From positions 1 through 22,920 of the forward strand of contig CAZGWJ010000038.1 in NCBI GenBank assembly GCA_964529445.1: a DNA stretch of 22,920 nt, in the 5' to 3' direction. Made by a program: the position numbers and the translations under genes. Source of the DNA: CAZGWJ01 sp964529445 (GTDB lineage Bacteria > Oederibacteriota > Muellerivitia > Muellerivitales > Muellerivitaceae). This document shows, piece after piece, positions 1-7,231 of this stretch. A model generated the notes under the pieces. The model was not told where the DNA came from. It saw only the letters and a program-made list of their open reading frames with translations, and searched no databases. The first letter of the stretch is position 1. Every line of letters begins with the position of its first letter.

Positions 1-288
1 GAGACGGATAGCGTGCTCCCCCGCCGAAAGGCCCCCGAAGGTCCGTCCGGTCTCGCCGGGACGGGTACGCCAAGGCTCCAGGGGTCTTCCGTCCAGCTCG
101 AGGCGGTAATCGTTGTTGCCATCGGAAAGGTCCAGCGTGAAGGAGGAACCCCTGAACCGGAAGGAGAGGGACACGCCGGGCCAGTCGAAACGGGCGATCC
201 CGTCCTCGAACAGGACACGGCCCGTCCAGGAAAGACGGTCATCGGAGGGTCGGACCCGGAAAGGACCGGGCGGCACGGTGCGGGCCAT
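1..288 (-). CDS. CE2-type carbohydrate esterase, N-terminal domain (partial, runs off left edge)
   Basis: Only the first 96 codons lie in the window; the frame stays open to base 1. The ATG at 288-286 overlaps the TGA of the preceding gene by one base (TGATG), so the two are probably translationally coupled. The visible protein is beta-rich, with a run like IARFDWPGVSLSFRFRGS followed by SDGNNDYRLELDG. This is the pattern I know from the N-terminal jelly-roll domain of CE2 acetyl-xylan esterase/SGNH hydrolases, in which a short Asp-rich loop precedes 'YxLxLDG'. If so, the missing part should carry an SGNH catalytic domain that removes acetyl groups from a polysaccharide. No signal peptide is visible (start MARTVPPGPF), which is odd for an enzyme acting outside the cell; an upstream in-frame start does not add one. 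The family call rests on motif memory, and the catalytic half is unseen. Confidence 0.6.
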   Translation of the reverse strand, partial: MARTVPPGPFRVRPSDDRLSWTGRVLFEDGIARFDWPGVSLSFRFRGSSFTLDLSDGNNDYRLELDGRPLEPWRTRPGETGRTFGGLSAGEHAIRL

Positions 289-683
289 CAAGGCGTGATC
301 CGGAAACCCTCGTCCGCAAGACGCGCGGGGCACTTCAAGGCGTCATGGACCCTATGCTCCATGACGGGACCTCCCGCCGAAGCGAAACGAACGCGTCCCC
401 TCGGGAGTCGACCCCTGCGGAAGTTTTCCCGATCCGCTCGGAAAGTTGAGGGCATTTTACCAGTCCTCGAACCTTTCCCGGAAGCGAGCATCTTGGGGTT
501 CAGGACCTCGAAGCACTCGAGGCAAGGGCAACCCGGTCCCGCCACGAACCAGGCCCAATGGCGCTTCCCCAGGGGCCAGACGAGCAGGGTCTCCTCCCCG
601 CTCCGTCGGGCCTTCCGGGAGACGGAAAGCAGTTTCTCCCGGTCGGCGGAAAGGATCACCGGGCGGTCGCCTCGCCGCTTCAA
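288..683 (-). CDS. Small Cys-containing protein, weakly TOMM leader-binding/cyclodehydratase-like
   Basis: The frame has strong GC at third positions, as its neighbours do, and sits tightly between greA and the CE2 gene. A TTG start at 683 overlaps the greA stop; a GTG at 659 is the alternative (131 or 123 aa). The ribosome binding site is weak for both. The N-terminal part looks like a beta-alpha-beta start (RPVILSADREKLLSVSRKAR). It is followed by LLVWPLG and GPGCPCLECFEVL, with a CxC..C cluster, and near the end by EHRVHDALKCPA. The order 'GP...CLxC ... hrv...CP' recalls the Cys-containing regions of TOMM precursor leader-binding/E1-like cyclodehydratase proteins, but those are much longer and the middle of this protein (Arg-rich) matches nothing I know. 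It could be a degenerate or compact relative, or an unrelated protein. Function unknown. Confidence 0.45.
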   Translation of the reverse strand: MKRRGDRPVILSADREKLLSVSRKARRSGEETLLVWPLGKRHWAWFVAGPGCPCLECFEVLNPKMLASGKGSRTGKMPSTFRADRENFRRGRLPRGRVRFASAGGPVMEHRVHDALKCPARLADEGFRITP

Positions 684-1156
684 AGCGCTACTTCGATCTT
701 CAGGATCTCGTATCGCAAGACCCCGGCCGGCACCTGGATCTCGACCTTCTCTCCGACGGTTTTCCCTATCAATCCCCTCGCGATGGGGGTTCGGATGGAG
801 ATGCGGCCCGAGGCGAAATCGGATTCCTCGTCCCCGACCAGTGTGTAGCGCTCCTCGCCGCCGCTGACGAGGTCCTTCAGGGTCACCACGCATCCGATGG
901 ACACGTGCTCGCCGGTGATGTTCTCGTCCTCAAGCACCCGAACGCGGGCCAACTTGTCCGACAGTTCGGCGATGCGGGCCTCCACCACGCCCTGCTCCTG
1001 CTTGGCGGCATCGTACTCGGCGTTTTCGCGAAGGTCTCCATGGGCGCGGGCCTCGGCCAGGGCCTTGGCCACCTCCTTGCGCTTGGCGTACTTCAGGTGG
1101 TTCAATTCCTCCTGCAACTTATCCCGGCCGGCCCTGGAAATGAAGAGTTCGGACAT
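680..1156 (-). CDS. greA: Transcription elongation factor GreA
   Basis: A 158-residue protein, the normal GreA length. GreA enters the RNA polymerase secondary channel and stimulates cleavage of backtracked RNA. The N-terminal coiled-coil hairpin (about residues 8-75) carries the sequence ARAHGDLRENAEYDAAK, with the two acidic tip residues D41 and E44 that support cleavage. The C-terminal FKBP-like domain (about 80-158) contains the typical VSIGCVVTLKD, SIRTPIARGLIGK and VGEKVEIQVP motifs. The ATG at 1156 is chosen because homology begins there (MSELFISRAGRDKL); an AGGAG-like sequence lies 8 nt upstream. The open frame continues far upstream into feoB in another phase, but that part is not GreA. 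It is followed at once by the small Cys protein and the CE2 gene, probably one transcript. The call is secure. Confidence 0.97.
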   Translation of the reverse strand: MSELFISRAGRDKLQEELNHLKYAKRKEVAKALAEARAHGDLRENAEYDAAKQEQGVVEARIAELSDKLARVRVLEDENITGEHVSIGCVVTLKDLVSGGEERYTLVGDEESDFASGRISIRTPIARGLIGKTVGEKVEIQVPAGVLRYEILKIEVAL

Positions 1157-1187
1157 CGCTTGGCTCCTCGCACGATTTGGAAGGAAG

Positions 1188-1216
1188 AATCTATCAGGGA
1201 TGGGCGCGCGATTCAA
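1188..1216 (-). promoter_or_regulatory. Putative sigma70-type promoter for greA
   Basis: On the minus strand TTGAAT (1216-1211), a 17-nt spacer and TAGATT (1193-1188) lie about 30 nt ahead of the greA ATG. The -35 element overlaps the feoB stop codon. Match to consensus is moderate (-35 4/6, -10 4/6). It would allow greA to be expressed separately from the iron-transport genes upstream. Confidence 0.4.
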
Positions 1217-3135
1217 ACACCCGGGAAACCCGAAAAACCCAGCAAAAGGGCCGTCCGATAGGTGATCCAGGCGGCCCCATACCCCGCCAGCGTCATGCTC
1301 GTCAGCATGGCCAGGGGCCACCTCCAGCCGCCGGTCTCCCTCCGGGCGATGGCCACGGTCGAGGCGCATTGGAGCGCGAAGACGAAGAAGACCAGGAGCG
1401 CGAAGGCGGCGGCCGGGCTCATGGTGCGACGGAGCGCCGTCGCCAACCCCTCCCTGGAATCGTCGCCATCCTCGATCCGGTTCAGGGTAGCCAGGGTGCT
1501 CACCATGACCTCCCGGGCGGCCTGGGCGGTCAATAACCCCACCCCAACCTTCCAATCCAGTCCGAGGGGTTCCAGGACGGGTTCCATCGCCACCCCGATC
1601 CTTCCCGCGAAGGTGCGACGGGCCGCCTCGTCGGCAGGGGTCCCTGCGGGCGAACCCGGGAAGGTGGCCAGCGCCCATAGAACGAGGTTCACCGTGAGGA
1701 TGATCGTGCCGGCCCGTCTGAGGAAGATTTTCGATCGGTCCCACATGAGCAGGAACAGCGTCTTCCCCGACGGCATGCGATAGGGAGGCATCTCGAGGAG
1801 GAAGGGGGTCCCGTCCGAGCGGAGGATGCGGCTCTTCAGGAGCCATGCCGTGAACAACGCGGCCGCGAACCCAAGGACGTACAGGCCGATCAAGGTCAGG
1901 GCCTGGAGTCCCAGGAAGCTCCCGAGCACGGCCCGACCCGGCACGAAGGCGCCGATGAGGAGCAGGTACACGGGAAGTCGCGCGCTGCATGTGATGAAAG
2001 GAGCCACGAAGATGGTCGCGATTCGATCATGCCGGTCCTCGATGGTCCGGGTGGCCATGATACCCGGCACCGCGCAGGCATAGGACGAGAGCAGGGGCAG
2101 GAAGGACTTGCCCTGGAGTCCCACGAGGGACATGAAACGGTCCATGACGAAGGCCGCACGGGCCATGTATCCGACGTGCTCCAGGAAGCCGATGAAGAGG
2201 AAGAGGACAAGGATCTGGGGCAGGAAGATCACCACCGATCCCACGCCGGCCACGACGCCGTCCTGGAGCAATCCCGTCAGAAGCGGCGGCAAGGGCAGCA
2301 TCCCGGCCCATCGTCCCGACTGGACGAAAAGTTGGTCGATGCCGTCCATGAGGGGACGGGCCCACGCGAAGACGGCCTGGAAGACGACGATCACCACCGC
2401 CAGAAACAGCAGGGGGCCCGCCACGGGGTGGAGCACGACGGCATCCACGCGTGAACTGAGGATGTGAGGTTCCACCACCGAGAGCGTGACCGAATGCGCG
2501 ATGCGCCGGGCGACCTCCTGTCTTCGGACGGCCGACTTGAGGTCATCCACCCGGATCCCGCAACGTCGTGGGTGGCCGGCCCGGCGACTCACTCCGAGAA
2601 GGGTTTTCCGGATCTCCGGCATACCCTCTCCGCGGGAAGCCGACGCCTCCAGGACGGGCACCCCAAGAAGCCGCCGGAGCTTCCTCCGGTCGATCCGGCC
2701 GCCGCGGGCCGACAGCTCGTCCATCATGTTGAGGACCACCACCACCGGGACCTTCGTTTCCATCAATTGCAGGACCAGGTAAAGACCCCTTTGAAGGTTG
2801 GTGGAGTCCACGACACAGAGTACGCCGACGACCGGCGCCATGTCCCTCAGGGTGCCGGTGACGACACCGCTGGCGATGCGCTCCTCCTCGGAACGCCGGC
2901 TGAGACTGTAGATGCCCGGAAGGTCGACCAGGCCGATTGAAACCCCGTTCTCCTCCAGCATCCCCGTCACCTTCTCGACGGTGACCCCGGGGTAGTTGGC
3001 CACCTTCTGCCGCATCCCCGTCAAACGGTTGAAAAGGGTGGTCTTGCCGCTGTTGGGATTGCCCGCGACGGCGAAAAAAGGCGGCGTTTCCGGGGTCCGG
3101 GGCCTGCCGGAGCGACGATCGCAGTCACCGAGCAC
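1213..3135 (-). CDS. feoB: Ferrous iron transporter FeoB
   Basis: An inner-membrane Fe(II) transporter with an N-terminal G-protein domain, 640 aa. The P-loop GNPNSGKTT is at residues 25-33, the G3 motif DLPG at 71-74 and the G4 motif NMMD at 136-139. The G2-region sequence NYPGVTVEK is also present. The membrane half has the two Gate regions, with SSYACAVPGIMATR, PFITCSARLPVYLLLIGAF and AQAAREVMVSTLATLNRIED, including the conserved Cys of the Gate. It is somewhat shorter than E. coli FeoB (about 770 aa), and ends soon after the last membrane segment without a long cytoplasmic tail. The start is a GTG at 3135, overlapping the feoA end by 11 bp, so the pair is coupled. No feoC-like gene follows; the next gene is greA. 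Confidence 0.96.
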   Translation of the reverse strand: MLGDCDRRSGRPRTPETPPFFAVAGNPNSGKTTLFNRLTGMRQKVANYPGVTVEKVTGMLEENGVSIGLVDLPGIYSLSRRSEEERIASGVVTGTLRDMAPVVGVLCVVDSTNLQRGLYLVLQLMETKVPVVVVLNMMDELSARGGRIDRRKLRRLLGVPVLEASASRGEGMPEIRKTLLGVSRRAGHPRRCGIRVDDLKSAVRRQEVARRIAHSVTLSVVEPHILSSRVDAVVLHPVAGPLLFLAVVIVVFQAVFAWARPLMDGIDQLFVQSGRWAGMLPLPPLLTGLLQDGVVAGVGSVVIFLPQILVLFLFIGFLEHVGYMARAAFVMDRFMSLVGLQGKSFLPLLSSYACAVPGIMATRTIEDRHDRIATIFVAPFITCSARLPVYLLLIGAFVPGRAVLGSFLGLQALTLIGLYVLGFAAALFTAWLLKSRILRSDGTPFLLEMPPYRMPSGKTLFLLMWDRSKIFLRRAGTIILTVNLVLWALATFPGSPAGTPADEAARRTFAGRIGVAMEPVLEPLGLDWKVGVGLLTAQAAREVMVSTLATLNRIEDGDDSREGLATALRRTMSPAAAFALLVFFVFALQCASTVAIARRETGGWRWPLAMLTSMTLAGYGAAWITYRTALLLGFSGFPGV

Positions 3136-3403
3136 GGCTTCTCCCCTTCCGGATCGGGTCGGGATGCACCAGGATCCGGGACGCCTCGCGTGCCCGAAGG
3201 GCCAGATGGTAATGGATGAGTCGGATCTCGATGGGATCCCCCGCCGGGGCGCGGCGAATGAAGCGCACCTTCCGCCCGACCGCCAAACCCATCTCGGCCA
3301 GCTTCACCGCCACCGGCTCCGGCAGGTCGACTCGGACCACGCGGGCGGTGCTCTCGGGCGAAAGCCGGTCAAGGGGGACGAACCGAATCACTGCTCTTCC
3401 CAC
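3125..3403 (-). CDS. feoA: FeoA family ferrous iron transport accessory protein
   Basis: A small SH3-like protein of about 92 aa that works with FeoB. Family features are an opening such as IRFVPLDRLSPES, then VVRVDLPEPVAVKLAEMGLAVGRKVRFIRRAP (in two parts), followed by DPIEIRLIHYHLALRAREASRILV, i.e. the 'G...G..v.....apagdpi.....' FeoA pattern. I chose the GTG at 3403 because GAGGTGA lies 5 nt upstream. An in-frame ATG at 3433 would add 10 residues and a GTG at 3391 would remove 4. The 128-base stretch before it has no A/T-rich Fur-box-like palindrome that I can see. Confidence 0.9.
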   Translation of the reverse strand: MGRAVIRFVPLDRLSPESTARVVRVDLPEPVAVKLAEMGLAVGRKVRFIRRAPAGDPIEIRLIHYHLALRAREASRILVHPDPIRKGRSRAR

Positions 3404-3531
3404 GGGATCACCTCGAATACCATCCAAAGGCATGGACGCCTGAAAAGCAAGGGTCCGACCCCGGCGAATCCGGACTCGAACCGGACAACGGGAAACCGCC
3501 TTTCGGGACACTTGTTCCGAAGGGAAAAGGT

Positions 3532-3966
3532 TCAATTCATCATGATGGGCATGAGGACATTGGAGCGGACAACGTGCTGGAAAGCCCCCTGCACGTTGTG
3601 GATGAGGTCGGAAAGGGTCTTGATATAGTCCATCCCGGGATGGAGACGGTCGGCCAAGAAGGAGGCCCTGAGGAGGATGGCCACCTGCTCCCGGACGGCC
3701 TTCGTGGCCCTGACCATGTCGTTGTGGAAGCGGCTCCCCGCCCCGCCCCGGGAAGATCGGTGATAACTGAGAAGGCGAAGCTTCCGCTGGGACTGCGCGA
3801 TGGAGGCCGACATCTGGGCCAAGTGGGCCTCCAGGCGATCCCGTTCCACGCGGCGGCCGTGAACCATCCTCACGACCGCATCCTCCAGGAATGCCGTGTG
3901 CTCGAAAAGTTCCCGGTACAGCAGGAGGAAACCCTCGTGGGTCCTCGGATCGTGACTGATGGCCAA
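3532..3966 (-). CDS. Helical protein of unknown function
   Basis: I do not recognise this family. The protein is predicted to be almost entirely alpha-helical and soluble, with stretches such as FLLLYRELFEHTAFLEDAVV, AHLAQMSASIAQSQRKLRLL and MDYIKTLSDLIHNVQGAF, and a hydrophobic C-terminus (NVLMPIMMN). No Cys cluster or nucleotide-binding motif is visible. The start is uncertain. The frame is open to 4101, but that upstream part lies in the end of the OMP gene and reads poorly. A TTG at 3966 preceded by GGAGA at 5 nt is the best start I find (144 aa). It lies between the OMP gene and feoA on the same strand, so it may share their transcript. Confidence 0.6.
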   Translation of the reverse strand: MAISHDPRTHEGFLLLYRELFEHTAFLEDAVVRMVHGRRVERDRLEAHLAQMSASIAQSQRKLRLLSYHRSSRGGAGSRFHNDMVRATKAVREQVAILLRASFLADRLHPGMDYIKTLSDLIHNVQGAFQHVVRSNVLMPIMMN

Positions 3967-4027
3967 GCGGCTCTCCGTGGGAACGTCTGGCGTGGAAGGA
4001 GTGTCGGGGTGAACGGCGCGGTGCCGT

Positions 4028-4753
4028 TCAGAAGAAGCTGAGGTATTGCAAACGCAGGATGCGGGCGAAAACTTCGGGACGGTTGATGTCGCGGAAATCA
4101 AGGCCCAATCGCACGGGTTCGTCGAAGGCCAGGATGAAACCGGCGTTGAACTGCCACAGGTCCGAAGGGACCTTGTCGATCTCGGCGTTCACGACGAAGG
4201 AACGATGGAGGGCGAAGGAGAGACCGCCGAAGAAACCCAGGTCGCGGTCGGATTCGAAATCGGAGAAGCTCACCACGTTCGCACCCCCGTGCATCTGGAG
4301 GAAACCCGCCTTCGGGAACTCCCGGCTCACGGCGGCGTAGAAACCCTTCTGGAGGCCCGGATAGAAGCGGCGGGAATACGCCTCGCCGTATCCCCGGTCA
4401 TCCCAGGCCGCCGCCAGGGCCACCGGCGATCCGCCCTGCTCCAGGATCTTCCACTTGACGGCCAACCGGGGCTCCTGCACGTCGATGTCGCCATGACCGA
4501 TGACATTGGTGGCGTTACCCGAGAAACCGATCATCAGCCGGTCCTTGAAACCGATGTTCCCCCGCACGAAGAGTCCGCCGCCCTCGTACATGCGGGCGAC
4601 GAGATCATAGCCCCCGTGCAGGAGCACATAGGCGGTCGGCGCCTCGACCATCTCGTAATTGGAGGGCGCGGCCGCATACTTGCCCTTGGCGGCGAAGAGA
4701 AGGGACGGCGCAAGGATGAGCAGGAAGAAGGCGGCGGAGCGGGAAAGATTCAA
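4028..4753 (-). CDS. Outer-membrane beta-barrel protein, uncharacterised family
   Basis: A 241-residue exported protein. Residues 1-21 form a signal peptide (NLSRSAAFFLLILAPSLLFA, cleavage likely after FAA). The rest alternates polar and hydrophobic residues in short strands with Gly-rich turns (GGYDLVARMYEGGGLFVRGNIG, in two strands; DRLMIGFSGNATNVIGHGDI; VQEPRLAVKWKILEQGG). The last strand ends LQYLSFF, the C-terminal aromatic signature for Bam-mediated insertion. The series 'vR.y..GGl.v...iG..drl.iG.s....ni.G.gdid...P.l.vK..l' resembles a widespread but unstudied OMP family I recall from deep-branching Gram-negatives. The start is a TTG at 4753 with a G-rich site (GGGGGGT) 4 nt upstream. 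Function unknown; its position ahead of feoAB is only suggestive. Confidence 0.82.
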   Translation of the reverse strand: MNLSRSAAFFLLILAPSLLFAAKGKYAAAPSNYEMVEAPTAYVLLHGGYDLVARMYEGGGLFVRGNIGFKDRLMIGFSGNATNVIGHGDIDVQEPRLAVKWKILEQGGSPVALAAAWDDRGYGEAYSRRFYPGLQKGFYAAVSREFPKAGFLQMHGGANVVSFSDFESDRDLGFFGGLSFALHRSFVVNAEIDKVPSDLWQFNAGFILAFDEPVRLGLDFRDINRPEVFARILRLQYLSFF

Positions 4754-4778
4754 GCGTACCCCCCGACTGGTTTTTCAC

Positions 4779-4806
4779 ATTTTAAGGTCGTCGCCGCGGA
4801 AGTCAA
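4779..4806 (-). promoter_or_regulatory. Putative sigma70-type promoter for the OMP gene
   Basis: Minus-strand TTGACT (4806-4801), 16-nt spacer and TAAAAT (4784-4779), each hexamer matching consensus at 5 of 6 positions. The -35 overlaps the murI stop codon. The predicted start lies about 20 nt before the TTG start of the OMP gene. This would begin the OMP/orf/feoA/feoB unit. Confidence 0.55.
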
Positions 4807-5627
4807 GACGAAGCCCGGGATGATGTCGACGACCCCTCGATGGAGACCTTCGTCACGCTCCGGATGGGGCGACCCAGGAATCGCTGGGCATGCTCCTTGA
4901 ATTTCCCGGAAAGGTCGCTGACATAGTAGCGCTCCCCACCCCGCGCCCCGGAGAGCACCCCGATCTGCTCGAGACTCCACTTGAGAACGCGCGCCGTCTC
5001 CTCCGCGCTGTCGATGATGCGCACGCCTCGGCCGGCACGCCGCTGGAGTACGCGCTTCAGGAGCGGATAATGCGTGCACCCCAGCACCAGGGTATCGATC
5101 CGCTCCCGCAGGAGCGGGCGCAAATATTCGTCCGCCACCCGATCGGTGACCGGGCCCGAAACACGCCCCTCCTCGACGAGGGGCACGAAAAGCGGGCAGG
5201 CCTTCTGGAAGACGCGCATCCCGGGCCGAAGAGCGCGGATGGCGCGCGGATAGGCGCCCGATGCCACGGTCCCCTCCGTTCCGATGACACCGATCCGGCC
5301 GTTGCGAGTGATCTCGACGGCCGCATGGGCGCCCGGCTCGATGACCCCCAGGACGGGAATGTCGGAACCGCGCCTCAAGGCTCCCAGGGCCCAGGAGGAG
5401 GCCGTATTGCAGGCCACCACGAGAAACTTCACGTGCCGGCCCTTCAGGAAACGGGCAATCTGGCGCGAGAAACGGATGACCGTCTGCGGACTCTTGTTCC
5501 CGTAGGGTATGCGGGCCGTATCCCCGAAATACACAATCCTCTCCCGGGGCAGGACCCGGCGCACGGCCCTCACGACGGTCAAACCACCGAGTCCGGAATC
5601 GAAGATGCCGATGGGACGGGAATCCAC
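4803..5627 (-). CDS. murI: Glutamate racemase
   Basis: Converts L-glutamate to D-glutamate for the peptidoglycan stem peptide, in the cytoplasm and without a cofactor. The family start GIFDSGLGGLTV is at residues 7-18. YFGDTARIPYG is at 33-43. The two catalytic cysteines are Cys73 (VVACNTASS) and Cys184 (LGCTHYPLL). At 274 aa it is normal length. The start is a GTG at 5627 with AAGGAG 10 nt upstream. It follows cimA by 19 bp and is the last gene of the hom-thrC-lysC-cimA-murI run. The downstream promoter's -35 box overlaps its stop codon. Confidence 0.96.
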   Translation of the reverse strand: MDSRPIGIFDSGLGGLTVVRAVRRVLPRERIVYFGDTARIPYGNKSPQTVIRFSRQIARFLKGRHVKFLVVACNTASSWALGALRRGSDIPVLGVIEPGAHAAVEITRNGRIGVIGTEGTVASGAYPRAIRALRPGMRVFQKACPLFVPLVEEGRVSGPVTDRVADEYLRPLLRERIDTLVLGCTHYPLLKRVLQRRAGRGVRIIDSAEETARVLKWSLEQIGVLSGARGGERYYVSDLSGKFKEHAQRFLGRPIRSVTKVSIEGSSTSSRASS

Positions 5628-5646
5628 GGAAGAGGGGCTCCTTGCC

Positions 5647-7224
5647 TCAGCGCGACGCGCTGTCCTTCATCAATTTGTAGTCGATGGAATCCACCAGGGC
5701 CTCCCAGGAGGCCTCGATCATGTTTTCCGAGACGCCCACAGTGCTCCAGGTTTCCCTCTTGTCGGAATTCCGGATCAGGACCCGCACCCGGGCGGCCGAC
5801 CCCTCCTTGGCATCCAGAACGCGAACCTTGAAATCGGTCAAGCGCACGTCCTTCAACGAGGGATAGAATTTCGTGAGGGCCTTCCTCAAGGCGTTGTCTA
5901 GCGCATTGATGGGGCCATCTCCCTCGCCCACGGTGTTCTCGAGCATCCCGTTCACCTTGACCTTGATAGTGGCCTCTGAAATGAGCCGCCCGTCTCCCCG
6001 GTTCTCCACGATGACACGGAAACCCACCAAGTCGAAGAATTTACGGTGGCGACCCAGGACCTTCTTCAGGAGGATCTCGAAGGACGCTTCGGCTCCCTCG
6101 AACTGATAACCCTCACTTTCCATGACTTTGACGGTTTCGATGATCTGCCGGGCCTCGGGAGTATCCCGTTTCAGGCGAATGCGACGATCACCAGCCTTGT
6201 GCAGGACCACGGAAAGACCCGATTGGTCGGACAGCAGGATCCGGCGTTCGTTACCGACCATGCCAGGTTCGACATGCTCATAGGTGCCCGAATCCTTCCG
6301 GACAGCCGAGATGTGGACGCCCGCCTTGTGGGCGAAAGCGCTCCTCCCCACGAAGGGGGCGTTGTCCCGCGGATTCACGTTGCAAATCTCGTCCACCAGC
6401 CGGGAGATCGGGGTCAGACGCTTCAAGGCCACGGGGCGGGCGAAATCCGCCTTCCACTTGCGGGCCAGGATCGGGATGAGGGAGGTGAGATTGGCATTGC
6501 CGCAGCGTTCGCCGAAACCATTCAAGCAACCTTGCACCTGGGTCACCCCCTGGGCAACGGCCGCCAGGGTGTTGGCCACGGCCAGGTCAGCGTCGTTATG
6601 GCAGTGGATGCCGAGGACCGCTTCCGGGAACCGCCTGCGGACCCTCGCGGTGACATCCTTCACCTCGTCCGGAAGGGCGCCTCCGTTCGTATCGCAGAGA
6701 ACCAGGGCATCCGCTCCGGCGGAAAAGGCCGCCTGGAGCGTCATCAAGGCGTAATCGGGATTCGCCCGGAACCCGTCGAAGAAGTGTTCCGCATCATAGA
6801 ACACCTCGTCCACGCGTCTCTTGAGGAAGCGCACCGAATCGTGGATCAGGTCGAGGTTCTCGGAAAGCGGAACGCCCAGAGCCTTCCGGACATGGAGATC
6901 CCACGACTTCCCGAAAAGGGTGATGGCCGGCGTGCCGGCCGACAGGAGGTTCTTGAGGAGTGGTTCCTTCTCGACACGGAACCGTGCCCTCCGAGTCATG
7001 CCGAAGGCCACCAGGCGGGACTTGCGCGAGCGGTTCCGCGACGCCTCCCTGAAGAAGGCGATATCCTTGGGGTTGGCACCCGGCCACCCCCCCTCGATGT
7101 AGGACACGCCCAACTCGTCCAGGGCGGCCGCCAGCATGAGCTTGTCCTTGAGGGACAGGTTGATGCCCTCGGTCTGAGGTCCCTCCCTCAGGAGGGCGTC
7201 GTAAAGGACGATCTTGCGTTCCAT
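5647..7224 (-). CDS. cimA: (R)-citramalate synthase, CimA type
   Basis: A 525-residue member of the isopropylmalate/citramalate synthase family, which condenses acetyl-CoA with pyruvate to give citramalate. This is the first step of a threonine-independent route to 2-oxobutyrate and isoleucine. The TIM-barrel part (about 1-280) has ELGVSYIEGGWPGANPKD, the metal-ligand motif GIHCHND at 205-211, and GCLNGFGERCGNANL. The GGWPG(S/A)NPKD motif and the length separate CimA from LeuA. A C-terminal LeuA-type regulatory domain follows (about 390-510, containing GEGDGPINALDNALRKAL). The usual YDTTLRDG active-site motif reads YDALLREG here (Glu14 for Asp; see findings). The ATG at 7224 has GAGGGA upstream. 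The gene starts 7 bp after lysC. Confidence 0.93.
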   Translation of the reverse strand: MERKIVLYDALLREGPQTEGINLSLKDKLMLAAALDELGVSYIEGGWPGANPKDIAFFREASRNRSRKSRLVAFGMTRRARFRVEKEPLLKNLLSAGTPAITLFGKSWDLHVRKALGVPLSENLDLIHDSVRFLKRRVDEVFYDAEHFFDGFRANPDYALMTLQAAFSAGADALVLCDTNGGALPDEVKDVTARVRRRFPEAVLGIHCHNDADLAVANTLAAVAQGVTQVQGCLNGFGERCGNANLTSLIPILARKWKADFARPVALKRLTPISRLVDEICNVNPRDNAPFVGRSAFAHKAGVHISAVRKDSGTYEHVEPGMVGNERRILLSDQSGLSVVLHKAGDRRIRLKRDTPEARQIIETVKVMESEGYQFEGAEASFEILLKKVLGRHRKFFDLVGFRVIVENRGDGRLISEATIKVKVNGMLENTVGEGDGPINALDNALRKALTKFYPSLKDVRLTDFKVRVLDAKEGSAARVRVLIRNSDKRETWSTVGVSENMIEASWEALVDSIDYKLMKDSASR

Positions 7225-7231
7225 GGGTCCC

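Noticed and set aside
13..867. 284-aa plus-strand frame across greA, the small Cys protein and the CE2 gene
   Set aside because: It crosses three minus-strand genes, reads as Arg/Pro/Ser-rich sequence and has no ribosome binding site or domain.
680..1990. 436-aa open frame that includes greA
   Set aside because: The part above 1156 lies inside feoB in another phase and has no family match; GreA homology starts exactly at the ATG at 1156.
3469..3485. tRNA-like T-arm on the minus strand (5-bp stem with a TTCGAGT loop) between feoA and the helical-protein gene
   Set aside because: The bases after it (TTCGCCG) have no matching acceptor strand about 60 nt upstream, and no D-arm or anticodon arm is seen, so it is not a tRNA.
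4046..4900. 284-aa plus-strand frame opposite the OMP gene
   Set aside because: It is antisense to a protein with a clear signal peptide and barrel pattern; composition (Glu/His/Gly/Arg-rich) is typical of a GC-rich shadow frame.
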